From positions 1 through 36,109 of the forward strand of contig JALSLK010000100.1 of the NCBI GenBank assembly GCA_026988355.1: 36,109 nt of DNA, written 5' to 3'. Every line of letters starts with the position of its first letter. Within the stretch, counting starts at the first letter, position 1. The notes beneath the pieces were generated by a model. It did not search any database and had not been told where the DNA came from. It worked only from the letters and a program-made list of their open reading frames with translations. The translations under genes were made by a program, and so were the position numbers. Shown in pieces: positions 1 to 8,034 of this stretch. The stretch is from Flavobacteriaceae bacterium. Lineage in GTDB: Bacteria > Bacteroidota > Bacteroidia > Flavobacteriales > Flavobacteriaceae.

Positions 1-1254
1 GAAAGACAAGTATATCACGGTAAATTGAGTTATGAAAAAAAATTATTTTGGATTATCCCTATAACACATACCATAACAGAACGAACCAAAAATGCACCTT
101 ATGGATATTTACCATTCAGTACATATTCAGGAGGATTTATTAATATGGAAAGCGGATTAGATAGCTATTCAGATAATTTACCAAGCGGTACATTTGTAAA
201 TCCAAGATATGGTTTTATACCAGTAGTAAGTGCTTTAGATATAAAAAGAAATGATGGGCAAGTAATACCAGATGATTACTTAAAAAATTATGCAGGAGGT
301 AACACGCCAGAGGTAGCACTAACCACAGGTTTTGATAATTTTATAGTAGATTTTAACGCTTTTAATAGAGTTAATAATGCACATATATCATTCCAACCAA
401 GAAACGGTAATTGGTTGGCAGATGAGCTACATGAAGAATTAAATTTAATAGAAGATTGCTCTAGTTTTTGTGCTAGTGCAGAAATTAAAGGAGCTGATGT
501 TTTATGTAGCTCAGGAACTTATACAGTAACAAATTTAGCAACTACCGTAAATTGGTCTATTACAGATCCAAATAATCTAGTAAGTATTATAGAAAATGGT
601 TCTGAAATAGTAATAAACCAAATAGACGATGATAGAAGTGGTTCCATTATATTAAATGTTACTTATGGAAACCCAAGATGCGGAATAGCTACAATTAGTA
701 AAGATATTTGGATAGGAAAGCCAAGTATTCATATAATAAAAAGAGATTGTGATTCTATAGATTGTGATGTGGTAGTAGATGAGGCAGAAAAGCAAGGAAT
801 TATTTTTATACAATGGGAAAAAATTTCAGGACAAGGAGTTATTGAACAGAATCCAGATATTTATTCAGCTAATGTTGGAGGAGGAGCAAGAGAATGGCAT
901 TTTTATGGAAAAGTTACTGTAAGTAATGCTTGTGGTACAACCGTAAAGAATTTCACAATACATGGAGGTTATAATGATGGAGCTTCACCATGTAATCCTT
1001 ATTATAGGATGGCTAAAGTAGCAAATAATCAATATAGAATGGCATATATAGAAGATCCTTGTAATCCAAATGCTCAAGAAGTAATTCGAAATATTAATAG
1101 AGCAGAATTATACAGTGCTTATGGTATTAAAGAAGAAGATTTAGTACCACAAGGAGGTAAAATAGCAGTAGATAACGCACAATCGGGAACTATAAAAATT
1201 ATAAAAGCAGTTGTCGATAGCAATGTTGTAATTAAAAGAGTAATTGTTGATTAA
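1..1254 (+). CDS. Secreted multidomain protein with T9SS-type C-terminal signal (5' end missing)
   Basis: The frame is open from base 1, so this is the 3' part of a larger gene; the first in-frame start codon (TTG at 25) is not a convincing start. The visible part begins with a block containing FIPVVSALDI and NAHISFQPRNGNW. I loosely associate that block with the C-terminal part of large secreted hydrolase-like proteins of Bacteroidetes. A Cys-containing Ig/PKD-like segment follows (ADVLCSSGTYTVTN), as repeated in flavobacterial surface proteins, then a second beta-rich segment. The last ~60 residues (ELYSAYGIK... SGTIKIIKAVVDSNVVIKR) resemble a type A T9SS sorting domain, which would direct export across the outer membrane. 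No catalytic residues are visible, so the activity is unknown. It is followed by a long palindrome and convergent ruvC. Confidence 0.7.
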   Translation, partial: ERQVYHGKLSYEKKLFWIIPITHTITERTKNAPYGYLPFSTYSGGFINMESGLDSYSDNLPSGTFVNPRYGFIPVVSALDIKRNDGQVIPDDYLKNYAGGNTPEVALTTGFDNFIVDFNAFNRVNNAHISFQPRNGNWLADELHEELNLIEDCSSFCASAEIKGADVLCSSGTYTVTNLATTVNWSITDPNNLVSIIENGSEIVINQIDDDRSGSIILNVTYGNPRCGIATISKDIWIGKPSIHIIKRDCDSIDCDVVVDEAEKQGIIFIQWEKISGQGVIEQNPDIYSANVGGGAREWHFYGKVTVSNACGTTVKNFTIHGGYNDGASPCNPYYRMAKVANNQYRMAYIEDPCNPNAQEVIRNINRAELYSAYGIKEEDLVPQGGKIAVDNAQSGTIKIIKAVVDSNVVIKRVIVD

Positions 1255-1255
1255 A

Positions 1256-1313
1256 AATTTTGGAGTTCGATTATAATACCAATTCAGTTTTAAAAAAATC
1301 GAACTCCAAAATT
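1256..1313. terminator. Perfect 16-bp inverted repeat between convergent genes
   Basis: The arms are at 1256-1271 (AATTTTGGAGTTCGAT) and 1298-1313, exact reverse complements with a 26-nt loop. It lies between the ends of two convergent genes, so it could act as a bidirectional terminator. The loop holds ATAATACCAATTCA and the arms hold GAGTTCGA, both shared with repeats elsewhere in the window, so it may instead be a REP-like repeat. Confidence 0.55.
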
Positions 1314-1419
1314 AATTACTAAAAATCATTTTAACAAACGTAATAATTCTTTGTTAAATTTCGAATCAAAAATTTCTACTCTCTCTCTATATACGACGAT
1401 TAGTAGTGGTTTTTGTAAC

Positions 1420-1977
1420 TTATTTTTTTACACGTTTTTCATTTTGTTTTACAAAAGCGCCCCAACCAGTATACGATTTTCCACTAGCAACTTTTCCTTT
1501 ATTGTAAAAATGACAAACAGCAGCAGCCAAACCATCGGTAGCATCTAAATTTTTAGGAAGTTTTTTTAATTGAAGCATATTTTGCAGCATTTTAGCAACT
1601 TGTTCTTTAGATGCATTACCATTTCCAGTAATTGCCATTTTTATTTTTTTGGGAGCATATTCGGTAATACTTACTTCGCGAGATAAACCAGCAGCCATAG
1701 CAACACCTTGTGCACGACCTAATTTTAACATCGATTGTACATTTTTTCCAAAAAAAGGAGCTTCAATAGCAATTTCATCAGGATTATACGTATCAATTAG
1801 TTGAATAGTTCGCTCAAAAATCTTTTTTAAACGCAAATAATGGTCGTCGTATTTTTTTAAAATAAGTTCATTTAATAAAATAAATTCCATTTGTTTATTA
1901 ACCACTTTAATAATACCAAAACCCATTATTGTAGTTCCAGGATCAATGCCTAATATGATGGTTTCTTTGTTTTTCAT
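1420..1977 (-). CDS. ruvC: Crossover junction endodeoxyribonuclease RuvC
   Basis: RuvC resolves Holliday junctions by paired symmetric nicks and works with RuvAB in recombinational repair. The 185-residue protein has the usual length and the RNase H-like fold signature. It begins with GIDPGTTIMGFG, giving the first catalytic Asp at residue 12. IAIEAPFF gives Glu72, and DATDGLAAAVCH gives the Asp145/Asp148 pair; these correspond to the D-E-D-D set of the family. The basic, DNA-contacting part (APKKIKMAITGNGNASKEQV) is also present. The start is the ATG at 1977, and no other in-frame start is better. The gene is divergent from the flippase-like gene and convergent with the T9SS cargo gene. No ruvA or ruvB is in view, which is normal for this phylum. 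Confidence 0.95.
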   Translation of the reverse strand: MKNKETIILGIDPGTTIMGFGIIKVVNKQMEFILLNELILKKYDDHYLRLKKIFERTIQLIDTYNPDEIAIEAPFFGKNVQSMLKLGRAQGVAMAAGLSREVSITEYAPKKIKMAITGNGNASKEQVAKMLQNMLQLKKLPKNLDATDGLAAAVCHFYNKGKVASGKSYTGWGAFVKQNEKRVKK

Positions 1978-2023
1978 TATTCTTAGTAAGGATGCAAAAG
2001 AGACTAAATGTATTTTTCGTTTC

Positions 2024-2055
2024 TTTGTTGCTCAAAAGTACAAAAACAATATTTG
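2024..2055 (+). promoter_or_regulatory. Possible promoter of the flippase-like gene
   Basis: TTTG at 2024-2027 and AATATTTG at 2048-2055 are 20 bp apart, as in the Bacteroidetes promoter, with one mismatch to TAnnTTTG. Transcription would start near 2062, downstream of the ATT-type start at 1992 and upstream of the ATG at 2103. This supports the shorter form of the gene. Confidence 0.4.
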
Positions 2056-2102
2056 TAAAGAAGTTTATTGTTTTTGAAATTTTAAAAACTCAAAAGAGTT
2101 CT

Positions 2103-3086
2103 ATGTATAAAATAAACTATAAATACCGTCAATTTTTATTTTTTCTCATAAAACTAGCTATTGTAGTTGGCGCTTTCTACTTTATTTATAAAAAAACGAT
2201 ACATAATAAAACCATTTCTTTAACGGATTTTATTTTGCAATTGGAGCAAATTTTTTCAGGAAATTATAAAGCAATAATGTACTTGTTTGGTTTTACAATT
2301 TTTAATTGGTTTTTTGAAATATTGAAATGGAAAAAATTGGTATCAACAATCAAAAATATATCTATTTTACAAGCAACCAAACAAAGTTTAGGTTCGCATA
2401 CAGCATCTCTTTTTACACCAAACCGAATTGGAGAATATGGTGCAAAAGCATTCTATTTTCATAAAAATAAACGTAAAAAAATAGTATTATTAAACTTAAT
2501 ATCTAATGTAATACAAATGATTATAACCGTATTATTTGGTATTGCAGGATTGGTGTTTTTGGTTACAAATTACGATGTAGATTTACCAATTTTTAGAATG
2601 CGGAGACTGGTATATTATCTAGCAATTATTATTGTTTCATTGTTGGGAGGACGTTTTTTTATAAGTAAAAAAATACGAGGATTTTACTTAAATAAAATAA
2701 TTAACTTTATTAAAAAATTACCAAAAATAATTGTTGTAAAAGCATTCCTTTTTTCGATAATTCGCTATTTCATTTTTTCGCATCAATTTTATTTTTTATT
2801 GCGATTATTTGGTGTAGAAACAGATTATTATACGATTGTGATGCTTATTTTTGCTATGTATATTATTGCCTCTATAATACCAAGTTTGCCAATGTTCGAT
2901 TGGTTAATAAAAGGCTCTGTTGCAGTTTTTATATTTAGTTTTGTACCAATAAACGAACTTATTATTGTGAGTATAACCTTATTAATGTGGTTATTAAATT
3001 TTGCATTACCTGCAATTATAGGTTCTTATTTTGTGCTTAATTTTAAATTTTTTGATACAAATAATCGTAACAAAACAGAAACTTAA
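2103..3086 (+). CDS. Polytopic membrane protein, lysylphosphatidylglycerol synthase TM-domain/flippase-like family
   Basis: An integral inner-membrane protein of 327 residues, using the ATG at 2103. The frame stays open upstream to 1992, but that part starts with a non-ATG codon, would lie before the likely transcription start, and adds only a basic extension. I count about seven to eight hydrophobic segments. The motif SLGSHTASLFTPNRIGEYGAKAFYF (start TPNRIGE) is typical of the UPF0104/flippase-like TM domain also found in MprF. That family is linked to lipid or glycolipid handling, but most stand-alone members have no proven substrate. It runs 22 bp ahead of the EI24-like gene, with a glycosyltransferase next in the same direction, so a role in making an envelope glycolipid is a reasonable inference only. 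Confidence 0.75.
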   Translation: MYKINYKYRQFLFFLIKLAIVVGAFYFIYKKTIHNKTISLTDFILQLEQIFSGNYKAIMYLFGFTIFNWFFEILKWKKLVSTIKNISILQATKQSLGSHTASLFTPNRIGEYGAKAFYFHKNKRKKIVLLNLISNVIQMIITVLFGIAGLVFLVTNYDVDLPIFRMRRLVYYLAIIIVSLLGGRFFISKKIRGFYLNKIINFIKKLPKIIVVKAFLFSIIRYFIFSHQFYFLLRLFGVETDYYTIVMLIFAMYIIASIIPSLPMFDWLIKGSVAVFIFSFVPINELIIVSITLLMWLLNFALPAIIGSYFVLNFKFFDTNNRNKTET

Positions 3087-3108
3087 TAGACTAATAAAAT
3101 AAACACGT

Positions 3109-3846
3109 ATGATTAAAGATATTTCTAACAGTATTCAAACTTATTTTAAAGCAATAAAGTTGATTCAAAAATTGAATTTATGGAAATACTTCCTAATTCC
3201 AGCAGGAGTTGGATTGGTATTAGGATTGGCTTTTATTTCAACAGCATATTCTTTATCGGATAATTTAGGTGCTTATATATCTAATTTTTGGCCCTTTGAT
3301 TTTGGAAAGGGATTTATAACAGGTTTAACGACATGGATTTCTGGATTTTCTATCCTAATTTTAGGAATTATATTTTACAAACATATTTTAATGGCATTGT
3401 CAGCACCATTTATGACACCAGTTTCTGAAAAAGTAGAAGCATACCTTACAAAAAAAGCCATAGTAAAAAATAACTCGAAAACAGATTTAGTAAAACAATT
3501 AATGCGTTCCATACGATTAAATACAAATAACCTATTAAAAGAATTATTAATTACATTACCCTTAATGTTACTTAGTTTTATTCCTGTTTTTGGATTGTTA
3601 ACAGTGGTATTAATTTTTTATTATCAGTCCTATTATACTGGTTTCGGAAATATGGATTATACCTTAGAGAGGCACTTAAATTATAGGCAAAGTAAACAAT
3701 TTGTTAAAAAAAATAAAGGAATTGCAGTAGGTAATGGCGCCGTTTTTACATTAATGCTATTTATACCAATAATTGGAGTAATTGTAACCTTACCAATATC
3801 TGCCGTTGCAGCAACAATAGATACCATAAAAAGATTGGATATTTAA
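3109..3846 (+). CDS. EI24 domain (CysZ-like) membrane protein
   Basis: A 245-residue membrane protein with about four to five hydrophobic stretches (around residues 28-48, 70-90, 145-170 and 208-235). The sequence LMALSAPFMTPVSEKVEAYL and the C-terminal GNGAVFTLMLFIPIIGVIVTLPISAVAATI match the EI24/CysZ pattern as I know it. E. coli CysZ is a sulfate permease; for Bacteroidetes members the transported molecule is not established, and no cysteine-biosynthesis genes are nearby. It follows the flippase-like gene by 22 bp and is probably cotranscribed with it. After its stop there is a weak A/T-rich imperfect hairpin (about 3846-3872) that may partly terminate transcription. Confidence 0.75.
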   Translation: MIKDISNSIQTYFKAIKLIQKLNLWKYFLIPAGVGLVLGLAFISTAYSLSDNLGAYISNFWPFDFGKGFITGLTTWISGFSILILGIIFYKHILMALSAPFMTPVSEKVEAYLTKKAIVKNNSKTDLVKQLMRSIRLNTNNLLKELLITLPLMLLSFIPVFGLLTVVLIFYYQSYYTGFGNMDYTLERHLNYRQSKQFVKKNKGIAVGNGAVFTLMLFIPIIGVIVTLPISAVAATIDTIKRLDI

Positions 3847-3951
3847 AAAAGAGTTACGTTACTTTTTTACTCTGTTGTAAATAAAAATTATGACAAGAAC
3901 AGTAAATACAAACAATATATCTCTATTTTTGATACATTAAAAAAACAATTT

Positions 3952-5064
3952 TTGGTCTTACTTATTCTTATATCTATTTTGTACTTTATAGTAATCATAT
4001 CCTTTATTATTGGATTTGACAAAGTAATTGTTTTAAAAAAAAGAAGTGTTAAACAACGATTTTCGATATTAATTCCGTTTCGAAATGAAGCAGAAAACAT
4101 TGCTGCTTTAGCAAAAAGTTTGCAAGTATTAAATTATCCTAAAGAACAATATGAAATTATTTGGATTAATGATGCCTCTACAGATAATTCGGTACCTATT
4201 TTAACAGAATTTATTATAAAAAATAACAATTGGAAATTAGTAGACAATAAACGACAAAGCAATTCACCCAAAAAAGATGCCATACAAACTGCTATTTATA
4301 AAGCAAAATACAAATGGATTATTACAACAGATGCAGATTGTGAAGTACCTATAAATTGGTTGCAAAGTTTTAGTGGACTTATTACATCTTTACATGCAAT
4401 TTCTAAGGAAGTAAATATGATAGCGGCACCAGTTGCTTATAAAACAGAACAGAAATTTTTACAAAATTTTCAAAATATGGACTTTTTAAGTCTTATAGGT
4501 TCTACGATTGGAAGTTTTGGTATTGGCAAACCATTTATGTGTAACGGAGCAAACCTTTGCTATCGAAAAGAAATTTTTTTTGAAGTTAATGGGTTTCAAG
4601 GAAATGACAATATTGCAAGTGGAGACGATGTTTTTTTATTAGAAAAAATCCAAAGAAAAAAACCAAAATCAGTACATTATTTAAAATCTAAAGATGCATT
4701 AGTAATTACAAAACCAGAAACTACTTTTAAAGGTTTAATTTTACAAAGAATACGTTGGGCTTCTAAAACATCTGCTACAAAAAATAGATTTGGTAAAAGT
4801 GTTGGAATTATTGTTTTTCTAATGAATTTCATACTTGTATTTGGTGTTATTTACAGTTTTTTTAATTTAAAATATCTAAATACAGTCGTATTAATTTTCG
4901 TATTAAAATTTAATATAGATTTTTTATTAATACATAAAACATACCGTTTTGTTGGTTTAAAAAACAATATAAAATCCTATATTGGAAGTAGTTTTTTATA
5001 TCCATTTTTTGTAGTATACATCGTTTTACTTTCTTTTTTTAAAAAATCAGAATGGAAAAAATAA
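3952..5064 (+). CDS. Family 2 glycosyltransferase, membrane-anchored
   Basis: It transfers sugar from a nucleotide-sugar donor to an unknown acceptor at the cytoplasmic face of the inner membrane. There is one N-terminal TM segment (residues 2-22). The GT-A domain follows, with ILIPFRNEAENI, INDASTDNS, the metal-binding TTDADCEVP (DAD 127-129), SGDDVFL (catalytic-base region) and QRIRW, the Q/RxxRW motif of processive-type GT2 enzymes. Two to three TM segments close the protein. The start is uncertain: the frame has no ATG between the upstream stop at 3844 and the catalytic domain, so TTG at 3952 is the best choice, just before the first TM helix. It follows the EI24-like gene by about 105 bp. 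The acceptor could be a lipid or a polysaccharide. Confidence 0.85.
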   Translation: MVLLILISILYFIVIISFIIGFDKVIVLKKRSVKQRFSILIPFRNEAENIAALAKSLQVLNYPKEQYEIIWINDASTDNSVPILTEFIIKNNNWKLVDNKRQSNSPKKDAIQTAIYKAKYKWIITTDADCEVPINWLQSFSGLITSLHAISKEVNMIAAPVAYKTEQKFLQNFQNMDFLSLIGSTIGSFGIGKPFMCNGANLCYRKEIFFEVNGFQGNDNIASGDDVFLLEKIQRKKPKSVHYLKSKDALVITKPETTFKGLILQRIRWASKTSATKNRFGKSVGIIVFLMNFILVFGVIYSFFNLKYLNTVVLIFVLKFNIDFLLIHKTYRFVGLKNNIKSYIGSSFLYPFFVVYIVLLSFFKKSEWKK

Positions 5065-5083
5065 ATTTTATATCGAACTCAAG

Positions 5084-5812
5084 TTAATAACTTATTGTAC
5101 TTAAAGTAGTAATATTTGTAATATCCGTAGGATCTAAATTGTATTGATATATGCCATTATTAGCAACAACAATTAAGAGGTTATTTCGAATTATTACATC
5201 GAAACCAGCAACATTAATACTTGTTGAAAAAGTCATATTTTCAGGATCAGAAACATCAAAAATCTTGATTTCATCATCACAAACAATAAGATAATTGTTA
5301 TACAAACCCAAACCTTTAGGATGTATCATATTTCGACTGTGAATGCGTATAGGGTTTTGAAGGTTGCTAACATTATACACTTCTAATAGATTAATATTAT
5401 TACCACAATTAGAGTTAGAGTGTAAGGAAACATAAGCAAATTCGCCATCTGTTATTACAGGATCACAAGAGGTAAAATGACTTACGCTAGATTCTTGTAA
5501 TGGAACTTCAGGATTATTCAAATTATAAATAAACATACCGTTTTGAGAACCAATAAATAAATTTGTATTGTGAGCAAATAAAGTTTCGATTCTAAAACCA
5601 ACGGAGATTTTATTTAAAAAAACAGGGTTTGAAGTTGTACTAATCGAAAAAACATTCAAATCCATATCGTCAACGGTATACAGATAATCTCCAACTATTG
5701 CAAAACGTGCCGTAGAACCACCTTGACCAACCATATTATTTCCTATACCATTAGAATCGCTACTACATCCAATAAAAAAAATACCAATTAATATAAATTT
5801 TAAATATTTCAT
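5084..5812 (-). CDS. LVIVD-type beta-propeller lipoprotein
   Basis: Residues 1-17 form a lipoprotein signal with lipobox FIGC (Cys about 16), so the mature protein is likely anchored to the outer or inner membrane. The rest is built from repeated short units such as GDYLYTVDDMDLNVFSIS, LFIGSQNGMFIYNLNNPEVP, NYLIVCDDEIKIFDVSDPEN and LLIVVANNGIYQYNLD. That is the pattern of LVIVD repeats, which form a beta-propeller. The N-terminal GGSTARFAIVGDYLYTVD is typical of a conserved flavobacterial family with no assigned function. It lies 12 bp downstream of the related lipoprotein gene and is surely cotranscribed with it. Its stop codon falls within a dispersed repeat (about 5070-5090). Confidence 0.8.
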   Translation of the reverse strand: MKYLKFILIGIFFIGCSSDSNGIGNNMVGQGGSTARFAIVGDYLYTVDDMDLNVFSISTTSNPVFLNKISVGFRIETLFAHNTNLFIGSQNGMFIYNLNNPEVPLQESSVSHFTSCDPVITDGEFAYVSLHSNSNCGNNINLLEVYNVSNLQNPIRIHSRNMIHPKGLGLYNNYLIVCDDEIKIFDVSDPENMTFSTSINVAGFDVIIRNNLLIVVANNGIYQYNLDPTDITNITTLSTISY

Positions 5813-5824
5813 CTTTTTAGTGTA

Positions 5825-6313
5825 TTAATTTTGTATCCAATTTACCAATACTTGTCCTTCAGGAATATTGGCATAGAATCCATCTGGAGAAATCATATCA
5901 GGAAAAACATTTCTAATTCGCTTTGTAACCGTTAAAGATTGCATGTTAGCACTCAACTCAACAGCAATTAAATCTCTTGCTTGATTAATGTACATGGTGT
6001 TATTTTTAATAGCCATATCGGTTGCTCCAGGAGCATTAATAAATTTGAGAGGTATCGGATTTGTAGTATTTGAATTATCATATACATGAAAACCACCATT
6101 TTTTTCGTTGATAAATAAATTGTCATTAAAGACATATATTTTTCCAGCATTTCCAATGTTAGTAGTATTTAAAAGAATAACACTATTCTCAAATTCAGCT
6201 CTATTCAAAAAAACAGGTGTATAATTGGATAATTCTTCTGGTTCTCGCTCTCCTCCTAAAAAAATACAGGATTGTAATAAAATTAATAAAATAAGGGAGA
6301 TTAATTTTTTCAT
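5825..6313 (-). CDS. Small lipoprotein related to LVIVD-repeat proteins
   Basis: A 162-residue lipoprotein with signal MKKLISLILLILLQSC (lipobox LQSC, Cys 16). The mature part has propeller-like units: GKIYVFNDNLFINEKNGGFH (positions about 57-76), HVYDNSNTTNPIPLKFINAPG and TDMAIKNNTMYINQARDLIAVEL. It ends VFPDMISPDGFYANIPEGQVLVNW, an ending I recognise from a family of similar length in flavobacteria, so it looks complete and not truncated. The function is unknown. It precedes the larger LVIVD lipoprotein by 12 bp; each has its own signal peptide, so they are two proteins. A -7-like TATATTTG lies on the minus strand at 6338-6331, without an obvious -33 element. Confidence 0.75.
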   Translation of the reverse strand: MKKLISLILLILLQSCIFLGGEREPEELSNYTPVFLNRAEFENSVILLNTTNIGNAGKIYVFNDNLFINEKNGGFHVYDNSNTTNPIPLKFINAPGATDMAIKNNTMYINQARDLIAVELSANMQSLTVTKRIRNVFPDMISPDGFYANIPEGQVLVNWIQN

Positions 6314-6362
6314 GGTTGTTAGTTAGAATACAAATATAAGAAAAAAAATATAGCTGTTAATA

Positions 6363-6414
6363 ATACCAATTCAATTTCAAAATGCGCTAAATAGATTTGA
6401 AATTGAGTTGGTAT
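6363..6414. repeat. 52-bp palindromic element with ATACC/GGTAT ends
   Basis: The left arm ATACCAATTCAATTTCAAA (6363-6381) pairs with 6396-6414 over 19 bp, with one T/C difference that would still form a G-U pair in RNA. The loop is 14 nt. It lies between divergently transcribed genes, so it is not a terminator of either. Its ends match the 80-bp repeats at 11945 and 19578. Confidence 0.7.
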
Positions 6415-6516
6415 AATCGGAATATTCTATGATTAAAAAAATCAACATCTTTTATTCGCAAAATTAGGATCCAATAATTTTAACCAAACATGCATTTTAA
6501 AAATAATTTTATTTTA

Positions 6517-6548
6517 TTTGGAACGTTCGTTTATTTATTATATGTTTG
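6517..6548 (+). promoter_or_regulatory. Promoter of the SDR gene
   Basis: TTTG at 6517-6520 and TATGTTTG at 6541-6548 with a 20-bp spacer match the Bacteroidetes housekeeping promoter. Transcription would begin near 6555, leaving a short leader before the ATG at 6593. One operator-like site starts directly after the -33 element and a second covers the predicted start site. Confidence 0.75.
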
Positions 6549-6566
6549 TATTTTGAACGAACGTTC
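6521..6566. promoter_or_regulatory. Two TetR-type operator sites in the SDR promoter
   Basis: Site 1 is GAACGTTCGTTT at 6521-6532 and site 2 is GAACGAACGTTC at 6555-6566. They are inverted relative to each other, and both fit GAACnnnnGTTC with at most one mismatch. A similar site, GAACAATTGTTC (7358-7369), lies in the promoter of the TetR gene. The natural inference is that the TetR regulator represses both. Confidence 0.65.
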
Positions 6567-6592
6567 TAAAATATTAATTAAACACATAAAAT

Positions 6593-7339
6593 ATGAGTAA
6601 TTTAAACAACAAAGTAGCTGTAATTACAGGAGGTAATAGCGGTATTGGTTATGCTTCAGCCAAAGAATTAAAAGCAAATGGAGCAACAGTAATAATAACA
6701 GGTAGAAATGCAGAACGTGTACAAATTGCTGCCAAAGAACTCGATGTAAAAGGCGTAGTTGCCGATGTTACAGATTTAAAACAAATGGATGATTTAGTAG
6801 AAACCGTAAAAAATGAATATGGAAAGATCGATATATTATTTGTAAATGCAGGTGTTTTTCAACCAGCACCAATTGGTCATAATACCGAAGAATCATTTGA
6901 TTATCAGATGAATATTAATTTTAAAGGAGCCTTTTTTACATTAGAAAAATTTTCTCCAATACTTAATGATGGCGCATCGGTAATAAACTTATCTTCCGTT
7001 TTAGCAAATAAAGGAGTGGCAAATACAGCAATTTATTCTGCATCAAAAGCAGCAATGAACTCGTATACAAAAACGGCAGCAACCGAATTAGCTCCAAGAA
7101 AAATTAGAGTGAATTCCATAAACCCAGGACCAATAAATACACCAATTTATGGAAAAGCAGGTTTGCCTGAAGAAGCTATTAATGAAATGGCAAGTACATT
7201 TCAAGAAAGAGTACCTCTAAAACGATTTGCAGAACCTACCGAAGTAGCAAAATTAGTTAATTTTTTAGCCTCAGACGATTCTAGTTTTATTACTGGTTCA
7301 GAATATAATATTGGTGGAGGAATTACGATTAGTATCTAA
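6593..7339 (+). CDS. SDR family NAD(P)-dependent oxidoreductase
   Basis: A 248-residue classical short-chain dehydrogenase/reductase, cytosolic. The cofactor motif TGGNSGIG is at residues 12-19, NAG at 85-87, the catalytic Ser at about 134/135 (INLSSV), and YSASK with Tyr148 and Lys152. The PGPINTPIYGKAG and GGGI ending are also typical. An Arg after the first beta-strand region (TGRNAERV, residues 37-44) suggests NADPH preference. The substrate cannot be read from sequence. The promoter holds two GAACnnnnGTTC palindromes, and a TetR gene follows 87 bp downstream. This fits a stress- or compound-inducible reductase controlled by its neighbour, as seen in many SDR/TetR pairs. Confidence 0.9.
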   Translation: MSNLNNKVAVITGGNSGIGYASAKELKANGATVIITGRNAERVQIAAKELDVKGVVADVTDLKQMDDLVETVKNEYGKIDILFVNAGVFQPAPIGHNTEESFDYQMNINFKGAFFTLEKFSPILNDGASVINLSSVLANKGVANTAIYSASKAAMNSYTKTAATELAPRKIRVNSINPGPINTPIYGKAGLPEEAINEMASTFQERVPLKRFAEPTEVAKLVNFLASDDSSFITGSEYNIGGGITISI

Positions 7340-7353
7340 TTTTTTTAACTTAT

Positions 7354-7386
7354 TTTGGAACAATTGTTCTAATATTTGTACCTTTG
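7354..7386 (+). promoter_or_regulatory. Promoter and operator of the TetR gene
   Basis: TTTG at 7354-7357 and TACCTTTG at 7379-7386 with a 21-bp spacer match the Bacteroidetes promoter. The palindrome GAACAATTGTTC (7358-7369) begins directly after the -33 element, the same placement as site 1 in the SDR promoter. This suggests autorepression. Confidence 0.65.
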
Positions 7387-7426
7387 AAGGCTGAATTTAA
7401 TTATTCGGCCTTATATTTTAATATTT

Positions 7427-8008
7427 ATGCCTAGAGTAAAGTTATTTAGTGAAGAAGAAGTACTTCAAAAAACAATTAATTTGTTTTGGGAAAAGGGATA
7501 TAATAATACTTCCATTCAAGATTTAGTAAATCATTTGGGAATTAATCGTGGTAGTTTATACGATACTTTTGGAGGGAAAAGAGCCCTTTTTGATAGAGCA
7601 TTTAAGCAATATTTAAGTACAAATAATGATAGTTTAATTGCTTTTTTTGAAGCGCAAAAATCAATTAAAAAAGGATTTGAAAAATTTTATGAAATACCAT
7701 TAAATGCAGCTGTTTGTGATAAAGGTGTTCGAGGTTGTTTTGCAGTAAATACCATTACCGAAATGCTTCCTGAAGATACAATTATGCAAGAGGTGTTAAT
7801 AAAAAATAAAGCAATTATTGAGGGAGTTTTTTATAATTTTTTACAAAAAGGAGTTGCAAGTGGAGAAATAGACACATCTAAAGATCTTAAAAAAACAAGC
7901 TCTTTTTTATATTCTTTATTAAATGGATTATTGGTTACTGCTAAAATTAATTTTAATAAAAAAGAACTTTTAGAAACGGTAAAAACAGGATTGGTAGTTT
8001 TGGATTAA
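7427..8008 (+). CDS. TetR/AcrR family transcriptional regulator
   Basis: A 193-residue one-component regulator. The N-terminal DNA-binding domain (residues 8-55) has the standard TetR pattern: TINLFWEKGYNNTSIQDLV, then the recognition helix region GINRGSLYDTFGGKRALF. The rest is a helical ligand-binding domain; VCDKGVRGCFAVNT is typical of the subgroup related to YezE/YxaF-like regulators that often control oxidoreductases sensing electrophiles. Cys residues at about 100 and 106 could be redox sensors, which is speculation. The gene has its own promoter with an embedded palindrome of the kind also found in front of the SDR gene. It therefore probably represses itself and the SDR. Confidence 0.88.
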   Translation: MPRVKLFSEEEVLQKTINLFWEKGYNNTSIQDLVNHLGINRGSLYDTFGGKRALFDRAFKQYLSTNNDSLIAFFEAQKSIKKGFEKFYEIPLNAAVCDKGVRGCFAVNTITEMLPEDTIMQEVLIKNKAIIEGVFYNFLQKGVASGEIDTSKDLKKTSSFLYSLLNGLLVTAKINFNKKELLETVKTGLVVLD

Positions 8009-8034
8009 TCTACGAATTAAAAATAGTATAAGTT

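Noticed and set aside
1992-2102. N-terminal extension of the flippase-like protein
   Set aside because: It starts at a non-ATG codon, lies before the likely transcription start and does not resemble the family; the ATG at 2103 fits better.
3890-3940. Small ATG-started peptide before the glycosyltransferase
   Set aside because: It is only 16 codons, in another frame, with no sign of coding selection.
5084-6313. The two lipoproteins as one gene split by a frameshift
   Set aside because: Each has its own signal peptide and lipobox, and each ends in a way typical of its own family.
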